A stretch of 64,000 bases of DNA from Gossypium raimondii (lineage: Eukaryota; Streptophyta; Magnoliopsida; Malvales; Malvaceae): the NCBI RefSeq assembly GCF_025698545.1, contig NC_068569.1, positions 4,588,001-4,652,000 on the forward strand, written 5' to 3'. The position numbers were made by a program, and so were the translations under genes. The notes under the pieces are model-generated. The model was given only the letters and a program-made list of their open reading frames with translations, was not told where the DNA came from and ran no database searches. Position 1 is the stretch's first letter. Each line of letters starts with the position of its first letter. Below, piece by piece: positions 48,216 to 61,880 of the stretch.

Positions 48216-49248
48216 ACTCTTGGTCCCTAATAACAGAAACGTCAGGTCTCAAGAGGAACCCGAAAACAAAAGAGTGGTCAGAAAACGGAAAAGCACCTTG
48301 AGGAAAAGCCAAAGCACCTGGAAAAGAGAACAGCCAAAACAACACTGAGGCCAACCAAACTGATTCTTTGAGGCAATAAAACAAATACCTAGTCAACAAC
48401 CATAGAAACCTGGAAATAAACATAGGAGTTGTAGACAGGGAACCAAAAACCAGATCGAGCAAAAAGAGCAGAGGAGCAGTACAAGAAGACCCAAAACCAG
48501 ATAGAATAGATATATCAGTAGCAGCACATCAAAACAGAAGCGATGCCAAACAACTGAAGGTTGAGAAAGGGCCAAAATGTACCTCAACACCGATGGGATC
48601 AGAAAACCGAGCTAAAATTCTGACCAAGAAGCAGAAAGCTGAAGAGACCCAGCAGAATGATGAAAAAGGATGTTCTACTCGAAGGAGAGAATAGAGAAAA
48701 GCAGAGCCAAAGCCTGCTGGAGAAAATCCCGTCCTTGTTCCTTACAGGCTCGAGAAGTGGCTTCAAAGATTTATCCTGATCATTTAAGCCCAAATTCTAC
48801 ATTTCCTCTTTCACACATTTTCCTTTCGGAGAAGGAACAAATTTCAACTTAATTGAGCTATTCCATTCCAAGGGGTAGTTTAAAAAAGCATTATAAGCAT
48901 TAATTAGCCTTCTTCAGAAAGACTATATTTTGCTGCATTTCATACTACATTATGGTACAATTTGATAATGATATCATCATACTAACGCATAGAAATAAGA
49001 TTTTTTTAAATAACTCTTAACTGTCTATATAAACAACTAATTATTGTACGTGTTAACAATTTCAATCAATAAGTAACAATTGTTGTTTCTTCTCTCATTT
49101 ATAAGGAGATAAGATTGTACGAATACATGGTGAGATTACAATTTGGAGACAAAGAAGGTACGCTATTCAACGGGCAAAACAAATAAATTTTATGGTGGTT
49201 TTACAACCTACAACATTTGGCAACAGACAATAACAGAGAAATTATATA

Positions 49249-50560
49249 CTATTTGGAAAGAGGAGGTTCACCCAACCACTTAGCCCGAAATCCAGTTCCT
49301 TTGCAGTCAGAGCAGCACGTTGATCCCTATAATATAACCAATGAAAAGAAAATGTATTTTAGTTGGGCAGTTGGCCATACAGGAGGTCTATTGCATGCAA
49401 ATATGTCAATGTCGTATAGAGATGACTATACCTTCCCAGCACAAATCACGCAAGTGGTATTCCTAGAAGGAACTTGGCAGAGCATATTATCCCCAAGGAT
49501 AAAGAAGCCTGTACCTCTACACCACTGGCATTCAACGTGCCCCTTGGAGTTGCATGAAGAACAAACAACTGGCCTTGGTTGCTAGAACAAATCATCAAGA
49601 GAAATGAAAATGTTAGGACCCAAAAGAGGAAGTAAATTTGTTTTTAGCCTTGAACAGGTTTCCAAAGCATCCCTACATGGATGTCTTCAATCCCTTATTT
49701 TCCCCTGTAAATTCAGTCCAGATGCATTTTTATAGTATTAATACTATATATCTTAGAAATTCTTTCCTATAGTACTTCTCTATCTCATGGCAAATGGAAT
49801 GGACCAATTGGAAATTTAACACTTTATGAATCAGATGTATCAGCAGTGATCATGGAGTTCACCAAATACAAAGGAGTAGGTACCAAGGAACATGGAATAC
49901 AACCACGTACTTGAATATGTATAGTATTAATGAAGAAAAATGGTGAACTACTCAATCCCATCCTGCTCAACATCTTCAATCAGATAAAGCCATTGATACC
50001 GGAGCTTCCAGAATTTAAATATCAATATCTAAGATGCATCCAATATCAATCACCCATTATCACTTATCAGAAAATTGCAGAAAATAAAATCATTCCACAT
50101 AAACCCAATCAGATGCAATCCAAATTACTTTAAACCCAATCGCTTATCAATCACCCATTATGCACAGATTTGCAACAAACAAGAAAATCTATCATCATGG
50201 GAATTGAATCATTGATATAATGTTGATTGTGTACCAATTCGAAACCCCCATTGAAACTAATAAGATTTGAATTACAGGCCACAGATGGTAAGGTTTAAAA
50301 AAAAAGAGAAAAGATTGTACCTGAGAGATGAGCCAAGCTTTTTCCATACGCTCAACAAAATCGGAAGAGCTCCCATAGGAATCAACAGCAGAAGCTCTGA
50401 CAGCCAAAACCTTTGAACCCTTGGACCCTGCGGTTGTTGTAGCTTGAGATAAAACCCCAGCACCGAACGCCACTCTATTTGTCGATACAAAGCTCATGTC
50501 TTTCTGGTCGATGGATTTGGCCACAATCACTGGGCGGTAAAAACACGCACAACTCTTCAT
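49249..50560 (-). CDS. Small plastid-type protein with four DnaJ-like CxxCxxxG repeats
   Basis: Three exons: 50321-50560, 49432-49581 and 49249-49326, giving 155 residues. Exon 1 encodes a Ser/Thr/Ala-rich leader ending near VLAVRASAVDS, typical of a chloroplast transit peptide, then FVERMEKAWLISQ. Exons 2 and 3 encode four CxxC units: CSSCNSKG, CQWCRGTG, CVICAGKG and CSDCKGTG. This is the DnaJ type III zinc-finger fold without a J domain, as in BSD2 and related plastid assembly factors. The C-terminus is FRAKWLGEPPLSK. From memory it corresponds to At2g24860 rather than BSD2, whose sequence differs. Expected role: zinc-binding chaperone or thiol factor in the chloroplast; client unknown. The open frame 49217-49585 on the plus strand is antisense to it and spurious. 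Confidence 0.87.
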
Positions 50561-51169
50561 GTCCCGTATTACTATCTTCCTTTATCAAAGATATTGGCTT
50601 GTGTTTTTCTACAGGAAAAAAACTATATTAGAGAAAGAAAGGTGAGAATTTGGCTTTGGGCCTGGGGGCGTAATCCCTCGTTTTCAATGGGAAAACTGCA
50701 GAGACAGCAAACTATGAGCTTCCACGACACATGTCGTGTTTGGGTTGGAGATTCTTTTGCTATTGTTAGAACGGATGGTCAAAAGCTGGAAACGTAAATA
50801 TATCATATCAAGCTAATAATACTAGTGGTAATTGTTTCTGATTTTTCTTTCTTCCTTCCTTTCTTTTGATTTTTTTTTTTATGGATCTGCGGTAATCGGG
50901 CAGAGCCTAAATATGCATCTCGGGTAGATTGGGCCCATCTTGCCTTATATTGTTCCATCATCTAAATTGGGTGGCTTGCGAGGAAATTTTCTAACGAGTC
51001 TTCTTGACCTTTTTTTTTTTTTTAATTTCCTATTCGAGTTATAATATTTTTTATTACTTGCTGTTAAAATATTACATGTATGAAATTTTATAGAAAATAT
51101 TTTGAGAATACAGGAAAATAAATATATATTTCATATAAAAAAAAGTTTACATACAACTTTAAAATATTA
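50561..51169. other. Promoter side of the CxxC gene and spacer
   Basis: No gene. The plus-strand frame at 50594-50797 lies in the probable leader/promoter of the minus-strand gene and has no recognisable product. Confidence 0.4.
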
Positions 51170-51310
51170 CCTATTGAGTTTTAGTTCGATTGGCATAGGT
51201 ATTGTTGCCATTATAGGAGGACGTGAATTCGAGTGTGCTAAAGCGTATTATCCTCCTATTTATAGATTATGGAGGGACTATAAATAATTTTAGACATTGT
51301 GTTAAAAAAA
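51170..51310 (+). mobile_element. tRNA-derived SINE-like element
   Basis: Contains a pol III A-box-like TAGTTCGATTGGCATAGG (51182-51199; compare tRNA TAGCTCAGTTGG) and, ~35 bp later, a B-box-like GTGAATTCGAGTG (51222-51234; compare GGTTCGANTCC), the spacing of tRNA-derived SINEs. The body continues with TATCCTCCTATTTATAG, which pairs partly with the upstream ATAGGAGGA, and ends near an A-run (GTTAAAAAAA). A very similar unit is, as I recall, common in cotton. Target duplication not resolved. Confidence 0.7.
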
Positions 51311-51880
51311 TAGATATAAGCAAAATCTGTAATAAAAATGTGAGCGGTCAAATTCCGATATGTAAAAAGAGAAAGTTCTTTTCTTTAATCCTTTAAATTT
51401 GATGGCTTTACATAATAGTATGTTTTTATGTTTAGAGTGATTATAGAAGATAGAAGATATACATGTATAACAAGTTTTATATTAAAAATAAATATTTTAT
51501 TGTGTTGCCTGTGGTTCTAACCAAAATCATTGATGAAAGTGGAGAAGCTATTGTTGGGTTCAAAATCTTAATTTGCTAGGTAAGATGCAGTTTATGGGGT
51601 CTAATATTGATCCTCTCAACTTCTTTAAATGCTCCTCTTTCATCTGTTACAGAATCATCCCCCACCATTTTCATAGTTAACTTGTTCCTGATAAGATAGG
51701 TAGCTGGTGCTTATGGATATCCATACATCATTTACTGTTCATTATATTTCCTTAATGATTATCAACTTCATCCGATTTATTTATTATGAAAATTACTTAT
51801 TAATTGTGTTATCCTATTTAAGGTCATTAATAACATGGATAATAAAATAAATAACCACGGAAATAAGTCATTTTATAAAA

Positions 51881-51955
51881 TTCACATAACAATTACACAT
51901 GTTGAGGCTTAAACTTGTGTACTTAAAGACCCATAATCTCTACCTCTCGAAGAAT

Positions 51956-51986
<31 letters not shown>

Positions 51987-52245
51987 GATTTGAAGTATTC
52001 TTCGTATCAATTTGATGGTCTATAAAGATAATAAGTATAATACTGAATACAAAATAAAATCAAATTGATATAAAAGCATAAACATTGAACATTTAAAATA
52101 ATTAAACAAAACTCACAATTACACATAGTGGGGTTTGAACTTAAGTACTTAAATACCCATAATCTCAACATCTAGAAAGAATGCTTTTTTTATATAGATT
52201 TAAGGTATTCTTTATACCAATTTAATGATTTATAAGGATTAAATA
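51881..52245 (+). repeat. Local direct duplication (two ~130-bp copies) with TA microsatellite
   Basis: Copy 1 is about 51881-52030 and copy 2 about 52111-52235. Both read AATTACACAT, then GGCTT(A)AACTT or GGTTTGAACTT, GTACTTAAA, CCCATAATCTC, GAATG, TATAGATTT and GGTATTCTT or AGTATTCTT, in the same order. Copy 1 holds a (TA)14 tract at 51959-51986 where copy 2 has only a T-run and TATATAG. AT-rich, non-coding. Part of the motif (GGGTTTGAACTTAAGTA) may derive from a B-box-bearing SINE. Confidence 0.6.
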
Positions 52246-52654
52246 TTTGAAGTTCGTGTTTATTTTTTTTAATAATATAATATATTTTACTAATATATCC
52301 AACTTTTGTGGGGAGGTGATTCGTAATATTTTAAAATTCCAAACAATTAATTTTCAATTTAAACGATGGAAAAAGTTAGTCCGGTAAGGGATTAATTACA
52401 TCGACGGCAAGTGGCCATGCGCCCATGTCATACAGTACCCTTTCAAATTCAAAGCAACTGTTTTATTTATTACCCAAAAATACATTACTACTGTCGCTGA
52501 CAACACATATATACAAGCATCCCTTCAAACATTCTCTTTCGTTTCTCTATAAAACCATCAAAAAAATTACTTTAATCGTTTAATTTTAGCCCAATTTTTC
52601 GTTCCTCTAAAGCTGATTATTGATCCCTCTTTTTTCCTTTTTCTCAAAATATTT

Positions 52655-52672
52655 CTAGCTAGCTAGCTAGCT
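52655..52672 (+). promoter_or_regulatory. CTAG/AGCT tandem in the VQ gene leader
   Basis: Four and a half copies of CTAG in a row, ending 12 bp before the VQ start codon at 52685. It is a self-complementary run in the 5' UTR. Any effect on translation is unknown. Confidence 0.5.
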
Positions 52673-52684
52673 CCTCTACTTGCA

Positions 52685-53275
52685 ATGGGAAAGCACCTGA
52701 GCAGCATAGATTCACCTTCACCATCACCATCGCCATCACCTGCAACGCCATCTCCAACAACTTTCGTTCAGGCTGATGCAAACACCTTCAGGGACCTGGT
52801 CCAGAAGCTTACAGGATTTGCCTGCGACACAGAGAAACTCCCTCTTACTTTCCGGTTATCTTCCAAAACCTCCCTTCCAAGTGACCCAACAGCACCACGC
52901 CGTCCACCTTTCAAGCTCCAAGAACGTAGGCAACGACAGTCTATGAGAAAGCTGGAGATCAAGCTTGGTCACGCCACTATACGCAACTCACCTACTCACT
53001 ACGTCTCTCCTCCCAGCCAAGCTCCTCTCCGGCTTGACTCGCCCATTCGCAGTCCAGTGACTCCACTAGGATCTGAATCACTCTTTTACTCGAGTTCTTC
53101 TGGCACCCTATCACCATCATCACCTGCTCGTATGGTTTCGGAGGAGGAAAAGGTGATCGCTGAGAAGGGATTTTACTTGCACCCATCACCATTAAATACG
53201 CCTAGAGGAACCCAACCACCGGAGCTCTTAACACTTTTTCCAATTACTTCACCAGGTCAGGAGAAACGAGATTAG
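52685..53275 (+). CDS. VQ-motif protein, MAPK-substrate type (VQ4/VQ31-like)
   Basis: Single exon, 196 residues. Residues 35-45 hold the VQ core FRDLVQKLTGF (FxxxVQxxTG), the motif that binds the WRKY domain. The N-terminus is a string of Ser-Pro (residues 9-25, SPSPSPSPATPSPTT). Further Ser-Pro/Thr-Pro sites occur throughout, for instance LDSPIRSPVTPLGS and HPSPLNTPRG, as in the MPK3/MPK6-targeted VQ group. A basic patch, KLQERRQRQSMRKLEIKLG, may be a nuclear signal. The C-terminal PPELLTLFPITSPG matches the conserved LFP.TSP ending of the Arabidopsis VQ4/VQ19/VQ31/VQ33 clade as I recall it. Likely a nuclear WRKY cofactor in defence or stress responses. Looks complete; the exact clade member is uncertain. 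Confidence 0.92.
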   Translation: MGKHLSSIDSPSPSPSPSPATPSPTTFVQADANTFRDLVQKLTGFACDTEKLPLTFRLSSKTSLPSDPTAPRRPPFKLQERRQRQSMRKLEIKLGHATIRNSPTHYVSPPSQAPLRLDSPIRSPVTPLGSESLFYSSSSGTLSPSSPARMVSEEEKVIAEKGFYLHPSPLNTPRGTQPPELLTLFPITSPGQEKRD

Positions 53276-56200
53276 GTTATTCTATTAATATGCTAAAAAA
53301 AATGATAGTAAAACTTTTTACAACTTTTTCCCCTTGGATTATTTGTGGGTTAAAAGGTGTTATTGTTACTATTGGTGTATGAGTATCCTTGTCTGTAGGG
53401 GTTGATATCATGGTTTCTTGTAGTTTTACAGGGTAGAAATTATGTTAATAACTACATGTTACAGAAATTATGATGATTAATTATCTTTATTATTCTCATC
53501 TGCAATCCTCTTATTTTCTCTAAAATAAAGTAGAAATTGTGTATGAAATAATATTCAACGTCTCAGAGATTATCCATGGAATGGCAACCTTGCCAACCCA
53601 ATAATGTCTGGCTTTCTTATTTTTAAATTACTTTGATTTAACAGACCTTCCACCTGTTTCTGACTTACGGATGATAAAACATGTTTAAACAATAATAATT
53701 ACAGTTACAGGTCATAAAGTTTACGACAATAGGCTATAATTTACCTATCAAGGATTTTTGGTGAGGTTAGCAACTAGGAAGCTGTGTATCCGTCTCTTTT
53801 ATTAGCAAGTGGGATGAAAGAAATTTATTAGTAAATTTCATTCCTTCTTATTTGCAACGTCGAACCTTTGATCTGACTGTAGTACTACAATTTCGGACTT
53901 TAAAAGTGGTCGTTGTTTTAGGCTTTTGACCTTTTTCCTCAGAGCAATAGTGTGATTAACATGGTTGGCATTTCTCAGTTTAATTTATATTTTTCTTCCT
54001 TTTTTTGTGATTAAAAGATTATCTAATTGGGGTAAAGAGTGGGTAGCAAGGTTTAAATATGTATTAAACAGGTGTTTTATAAAAAAATTAATCATTACTT
54101 TACACGAGTCAAGACAAAAGATTATATAATATTATACACTAATGTAAAAAATATTTGTAACAAATCTGTGAAATAAAAAGTCATAAGAATTTCTGTGACC
54201 GTAGTAATTATTATGGATATAATAAAGAAAAAAAACATTTAGGGATTATAAGTTGTTTAAAACTACTATTATCTAAGTCTCTAGTTGAGTTATGTAATAA
54301 ATCAATTGAGCACCAACTTAATTAGATAAATTATAAATATATTTTTTACAATTAGACTGAGTTATATTATCTAAGGGTATTTTACTCTTTTATTGTAACA
54401 AAGACCAGTAAAGTTAAGTATATAATGATATTTGAACCCGTTAATTAGATTAATAAAGCGTTAAATTTACCATAAACTAAAGCTTCTTTTAATTTTATTT
54501 TAATATGCTCAAGTTATTACCTTCATCTATTGTATATATTAATAATGTTGTTGATTGAGACAGATTACAAGTTAACTCAATACCAACTCAAGATTGATAA
54601 AAACACCGTTGTAATAGCTGTAGACATTTAGTATTCTTAACTTGATGTATTTATGCGTTTAAATTTAAATTTACTCACAATTTAATTTAATTTAATTTTT
54701 ATCTATTTAATAGTATACAAATTTAATATATAATTATTATTAATTAATTTCAAAATGGTTTCCATTTTGACGCGGTTTCCAATTGCTGTACCGTTGAATT
54801 TCATAAGACTAATCAAAGTCGTGGTCTAATCTAATCAATTGCTTTACACGGTTTTGTTTGGTTTCGTCGTTTCTACATTTTCGTCTGATGATAATGATTG
54901 GATATCCCCTGTTTCCTGCTTTAGTTTGACTTGAGTTTCAATTGGCATTGCCTGCACAAATACTTTAATTATTATTAAAATATATAATTTCGCGGTAATA
55001 ATTAAAACTAAATTATAATACGCAATGAAAAAAAAAAAAGAAATCAAATAAAATTCCTCAAGTAAAAGACAGAACAGTAAAAATATCTAACATACGCAGT
55101 TAATGATTTGAGATACATATATGTGTGTGTAATTTTAATGTTTGGGGAACAACATTTTTCACAGTGAAAACACTCTCAACACATTCATACCAATTTAGTT
55201 AGCATCAGAAAAGTAAAACGTGTGGGCCTTTTGTAGACAGTGGCGTAATCGAGTTGTTTTAGCTAATTATTATATGCTTCGTCAATCTATTTTCTACTAA
55301 TTCACATTTGGCCAAATGACAAATATACATTAATTACACCAAAACATTAGATATCTGAGCCTATTTGTGTTGTTTTCAAAACTTGTCAATTAAGCAACAA
55401 AATGAGTATATTTCACATTGAAGGATAATTTACGGGGGCAATCTTGATGGAGACTTGCATTATCGCCTTCCCTTGATTAACTAGAAACCCTTATGTGCTG
55501 CAGTATTAGAACTTGTGCGTGTCGTATGGGGGTACTTCAATGACGTGGATTAGTTGCTAAGTTGTTTGCTTTAACAATAAAACTGGATTTTCCCTTTGCT
55601 TTAATCAGGATCTAGTCTTCTTTAACAACTAATGCAGTGCGCGCTATAAAACTGAATAGTTCAGATATAAAGCAACCTAGCTAAAAAAGCATCAGAAAAA
55701 ATGCTCCGAAATTTCCGTGGACAATAAGCATGTAGCAGGATAAGATGTTCTTTTTTCCCGTATAGACGCATTAAAAAGAGGTCAAGCAATACATTAAAAT
55801 CTGGCCAAATAACGAGAAACATCCATGATTGTTAACTCAACATCAAAGGGTTGGGAATGGGAATGTGCAATTTGAAATTGTCACTTGGACAAGACATTTC
55901 CATCATTTCTTCTTCATGATCAGCCTTTGAAATTTGTCAATGATAGTGAATTTGAGAGCATTCTACACTCCACTTTTCTTTTTTATCAAACAAAGAAATT
56001 CTATAGATTCTAAAGGCAAGGAAAAAAAAAGAGTTAAAACACATATATTGGATTATATCACTCTCATGATGGGATAAAATAAGTTTATGTAAATAATATA
56101 TTTATAGAAAATTTAGTCATTTGATCAATCATGAGTATTGATGAAAGATTTGAATACAAGTCTTCGTCAATTTCAAATTCAATATTTGATTATTTAAATG

Positions 56201-56570
56201 ATACTTTTAATTATTTATTAAAGAGATTTTATAATTCTCTCATTTACACTCGATTAAGAATTTTATAATAATATAAATAGAAATATATTCCATCATATAA
56301 TTGAACCACTCAAAAGGCTGACTTATCAATATTAAATTTTACCTATTTTCTTCAACTCATGTTATACGTCCTTCCTTCTATAAGATGTCTAGACCCGGCT
56401 CGGTCCCTTTATTGTTACTTGAAATTTGATGATTCAAGCATATATAGATTCTTGCCACAATTGGGGATTGGATTGGATATCCTTTCCTTTCCTTTCTTTT
56501 TCTCAATAAATATCAATCAACTCTTATTACTATTTTTTAACTTTAAAATTATTCTATTTTTATATAGATT
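53276..56570. other. Gene-poor AT-rich spacer
   Basis: VQ 3' UTR first, then AT-rich DNA. A small minus-strand frame at 54856-54959 ends in ETTKPNKTV and is preceded by a good-looking acceptor (TTTGTGCAG, about 54960), so a terminal exon of an unknown gene is possible, but no partner exon was found. No other signal. Confidence 0.4.
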
Positions 56571-56610
56571 TTAAAACCCTAGATTTAAACCCTAAATCCT
56601 AATCTAATAT
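56571..56610 (+). repeat. Short interstitial telomere-like tract
   Basis: AAAACCCTAGATTTAAACCCTAAATCCTAATC: two or three degenerate copies of the plant telomere unit (AAACCCT), decaying into related ATAAATCTTAAAATTC text. Far too short for a true telomere; such tracts are common in plant spacers and promoters. Confidence 0.5.
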
Positions 56611-57423
56611 TTTCCTAAAATTATAAATCTTAAAATTCTAAGTTTTAGTTCACCATACCATAAATCATAAATCTAGTTGGACAGAAAAACTACTACTTAA
56701 GATTAAAATATTATTAAGAGGAATCAATCTAGTATTAGAAAGTGTATTGTATTAATTAGAAATTCTTTTAAAAATATTAAATGACACATTTTATTAGACA
56801 CTTTAAAATTATTTTTAAAATAATCCTAATATAATCATTTATTTTATGATTTTTTATCTCTTATAGGATAAACAAAGAAAACGTTGATGAATGTTAGCAA
56901 GTAAATACTTTCAAGCCAAAAGACGATGGCTGAAGTCAAATAGCTCAATGTATACACCTATAAGCATGATCGGGAAGATCTTACTTAATTATGCATCTAC
57001 ATCTTTTACATGTAATTAATGAACAAATATACAATTAAAAACCAACAAGAAAAGAACATTTCAAAATTGTTGTCTTCTTTTAATTAATTAAACATCGTAT
57101 ATTAGCTTAGGTTTTAGGGTATTCCTTTATAAGAATTGTTTTCTTGTCATTATCATATAAAATATCAAATTCTTTAATTAAAACCATACATAGAACCATT
57201 TAACTATGGAAAGAAAGTGAAAGAAAGAAAGACTTTCTGTTGGGATTCATAATACCTTGTTTTGAATTTTGCATGAGAGTTTGACTTGTATATGAAAGTT
57301 AAATTATCATCTATCATTTGAAAAAAGAAAAGAAAAGAGTGTTGACTATGAAAAACCCACTTACAACAGGAGATTTGTCATTGGATTTGGATCTTATTTT
57401 GATTTTATCATGTAACTTCCCCA

Positions 57424-57655
57424 TGGGCGAAGTTAAGAAATATTTTTAGGGGGTCAAAATAAAATTTTAATTTTTAATAGTATATATCTTTATAATTTTT
57501 AGAAGATTAAATCAAATTTTTATAATTTTAGGAGGTCAAAGTATAATTTTATTTTTACTAATTTAAAATTTTAAAATTTTCTAAAAGGCCTAAATAGTAA
57601 TTTTTTATTTTAAGGGGATCAAGACCCCTGCTAACTCTCTAGATTCGTCTCTGGG
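57424..57655 (+). repeat. MITE-like relic, ~230 bp
   Basis: Starts ATGGGCGAAGTTAAGAA and ends AGATTCGTCTCTGGG. The ends are imperfect inverted repeats (GGGCGAAGTT against CAGAGACGAATCT reversed). The interior has the characteristic AGGGGGTCAAAAT, TAGGAGGTCAAAGTATAA, GGGGATCAAGACCCCTGC order of a repeat I know from many dicots (original ends about GGGGCGGAGCC). Non-coding; the superfamily is not clear. Confidence 0.6.
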
Positions 57656-58311
57656 CTACATCTTTTTCTTTCCTGAACTAGTGCATTTTTTTTATAATTT
57701 ATTCTTTTATAATTGTGCTTTAAGGTATATATCACATATTTTTTAAAACATTATACATATTGTATTTGTATTAATTTTTCAGAATATATAGTACCCATGA
57801 TGTAGGTGAAGTTTACATGTAAATTTTATCAATCTCAATTGTTTACCCTTTTTTTGAAAGTGAACATTTAATTTTATATTTAATAATTGAGTATGAGTAG
57901 AGTGATGATAAAATAAATTTAAAGTATATTTTTATTTTAAAATGTGGTGTTTTTAATGATCACGTCAATTTTGTTGTTAATTTCTAATGATCGATAAAAA
58001 AATTTATTAATCAAAATAATCAGTTCAAAAGTTAATTAATTAAAAATAATAATAAGCCTTATCAAATTACGGTGTGCACGTCCGTATGATGCCTTCAATT
58101 TTATTTAATTTTTTATGCACAAAAGTACAATCACAAACGACGTAATAATGGCTTCACCGGCAAATTAGTTGGAGCCCAACCATAAAGATTATAAAGATGG
58201 CAAATTTCTCGACACGAGACTTTCAAAACCTCTCCCCAAACCCAATAAGTACTTTCACATTTTTGGGCTACCAAAAGCCTGTATTTCTTTCCAACCAAAT
58301 ATCTTTTAAGT

Positions 58312-58640
58312 CAGCCCGAAAATAAAAAGATTTGAATAAAAATATAAGTTTGAAAAATAAGTTTAAACAAAAAACGAGATTCACTCAAAAAGCAGGGTAA
58401 AATTTTTTTAACTCAAGCTCGACCCAAATTTATAAAAAATATTATTTTATTACCATTTCACTATTATGTTGCTATTATTTTGTTGTTATTGTTTGGATAT
58501 TATTAATTTTGTTACTATTTTAAAGGCATTTACTTGTTAAATTACACATATCTTAATGTTATTTAAGTATACATATATATATTTATTTTCAATTTAATGC
58601 CAACTCTAATTCGACCCATAGATAACTTTAACCCCAACTC
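58312..58640 (-). repeat. Dispersed repeat, copy C (inverted, shortened)
   Basis: Reverse-orientation relative of the repeats at 9410-9965 and 11745-12300. CAGCCCGAAAATAAAAAG, TATTTTGTTGTTATTGTTTGG, GGCATTTACTTGTTAAATT, CTTAATGTTATTTAAGTA and ATTCGACCCATAGATAACTTT mirror the landmarks of copies A and B. Shorter because part of one arm is missing. Non-coding. Confidence 0.55.
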
Positions 58641-58859
58641 TCGTCTAATAATGGAATCTCCACTATTAGATATCCTGGATCCTTTTGGGATTAGCCAGAT
58701 ATTAATATACCCCAAGAATCAATTACCCCATTTTCCTTCAGCTTTCTCGTTTCATTGTCATAATTCCGCCTTTTGAGCAAATGCAAGAAAGCTTGAGTTG
58801 GGTAAGAAAACGGTCATTTAAGGCATAATCAATTAATTGCTGAAAGTTTACAGAGCTTT

Positions 58860-59040
58860 CTAGTGTGTATTGCCTTGCCTTGCCACGTTGAAGGACTCAC
58901 GTGCCGATGGTTGACCGGTAAATGGACTGGGCCCCACAAATCCTATGACCGCATGCATCTCCCCCGTTTTATCAAAAGTTTAGAAAAAAAAAAAGGCTCC
59001 TCCGAAGTTTAAAACGCCACTTCAGCGGGGTTCGTCGCAG
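58860..59040 (+). promoter_or_regulatory. Candidate promoter elements ahead of the SLC35F5-like gene
   Basis: CTCACGTGCC at about 58897-58906 contains the palindromic G-box CACGTG, with a W-box-like TTGACC ~10 bp downstream. They lie ~500 bp upstream of the start codon, in the first higher-GC DNA after a long AT-rich spacer. Inference only. Confidence 0.3.
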
Positions 59041-59396
59041 ATATTAACGATCTTTCCTTGACATTTAACCACTTGTCACTCTCGCAGTCTTGTCCTCAAA
59101 CTAACGGCAATATTAAAAAAGAGAAAATTCTCAAATCAAAGACTTAATACCTTTCGTCATTAACGCACATATTGGTTCCACCGATTGTTTGTGAATCGGT
59201 TTAAAAACATCCCCCCTGCTTCAGCTAAATATGGTTGCGTGATTGCACACAAATAAGATCAGAGAAGATCCCCACACAGCTTTTACCATGGAACTCAAAG
59301 TTTTATAGCAATTTCAAAGCCAATTCTTGTTTCTTCTTTCTTTTTGTAAAAAGTCAAGTTTCAGCGTCTACCATACTGTTTGGTGTTTTGGGGGTG

Positions 59397-61880
<2,484 letters not shown>

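Noticed and set aside
48145-48793. Three minus-strand frames rich in Phe, Leu and Ser
   Set aside because: They are in different frames of the probable LINE leader, with no ORF1 zinc knuckle or RNA-binding domain.
49217-49585. 122-residue plus-strand frame
   Set aside because: Antisense to exons 2 and 3 of the CxxC protein, whose minus-strand reading has ordered CxxC motifs and good splice sites.
54844-55047. Minus-strand frame ending in ETTKPNKTV with a good acceptor at about 54960
   Set aside because: No partner exon or family match was found, and the upstream half is low-complexity; kept only as a note in the spacer entry.
56571-56610. Possible telomere or ancient chromosome end
   Set aside because: Only two or three degenerate AAACCCT units, a common sight in plant spacers.
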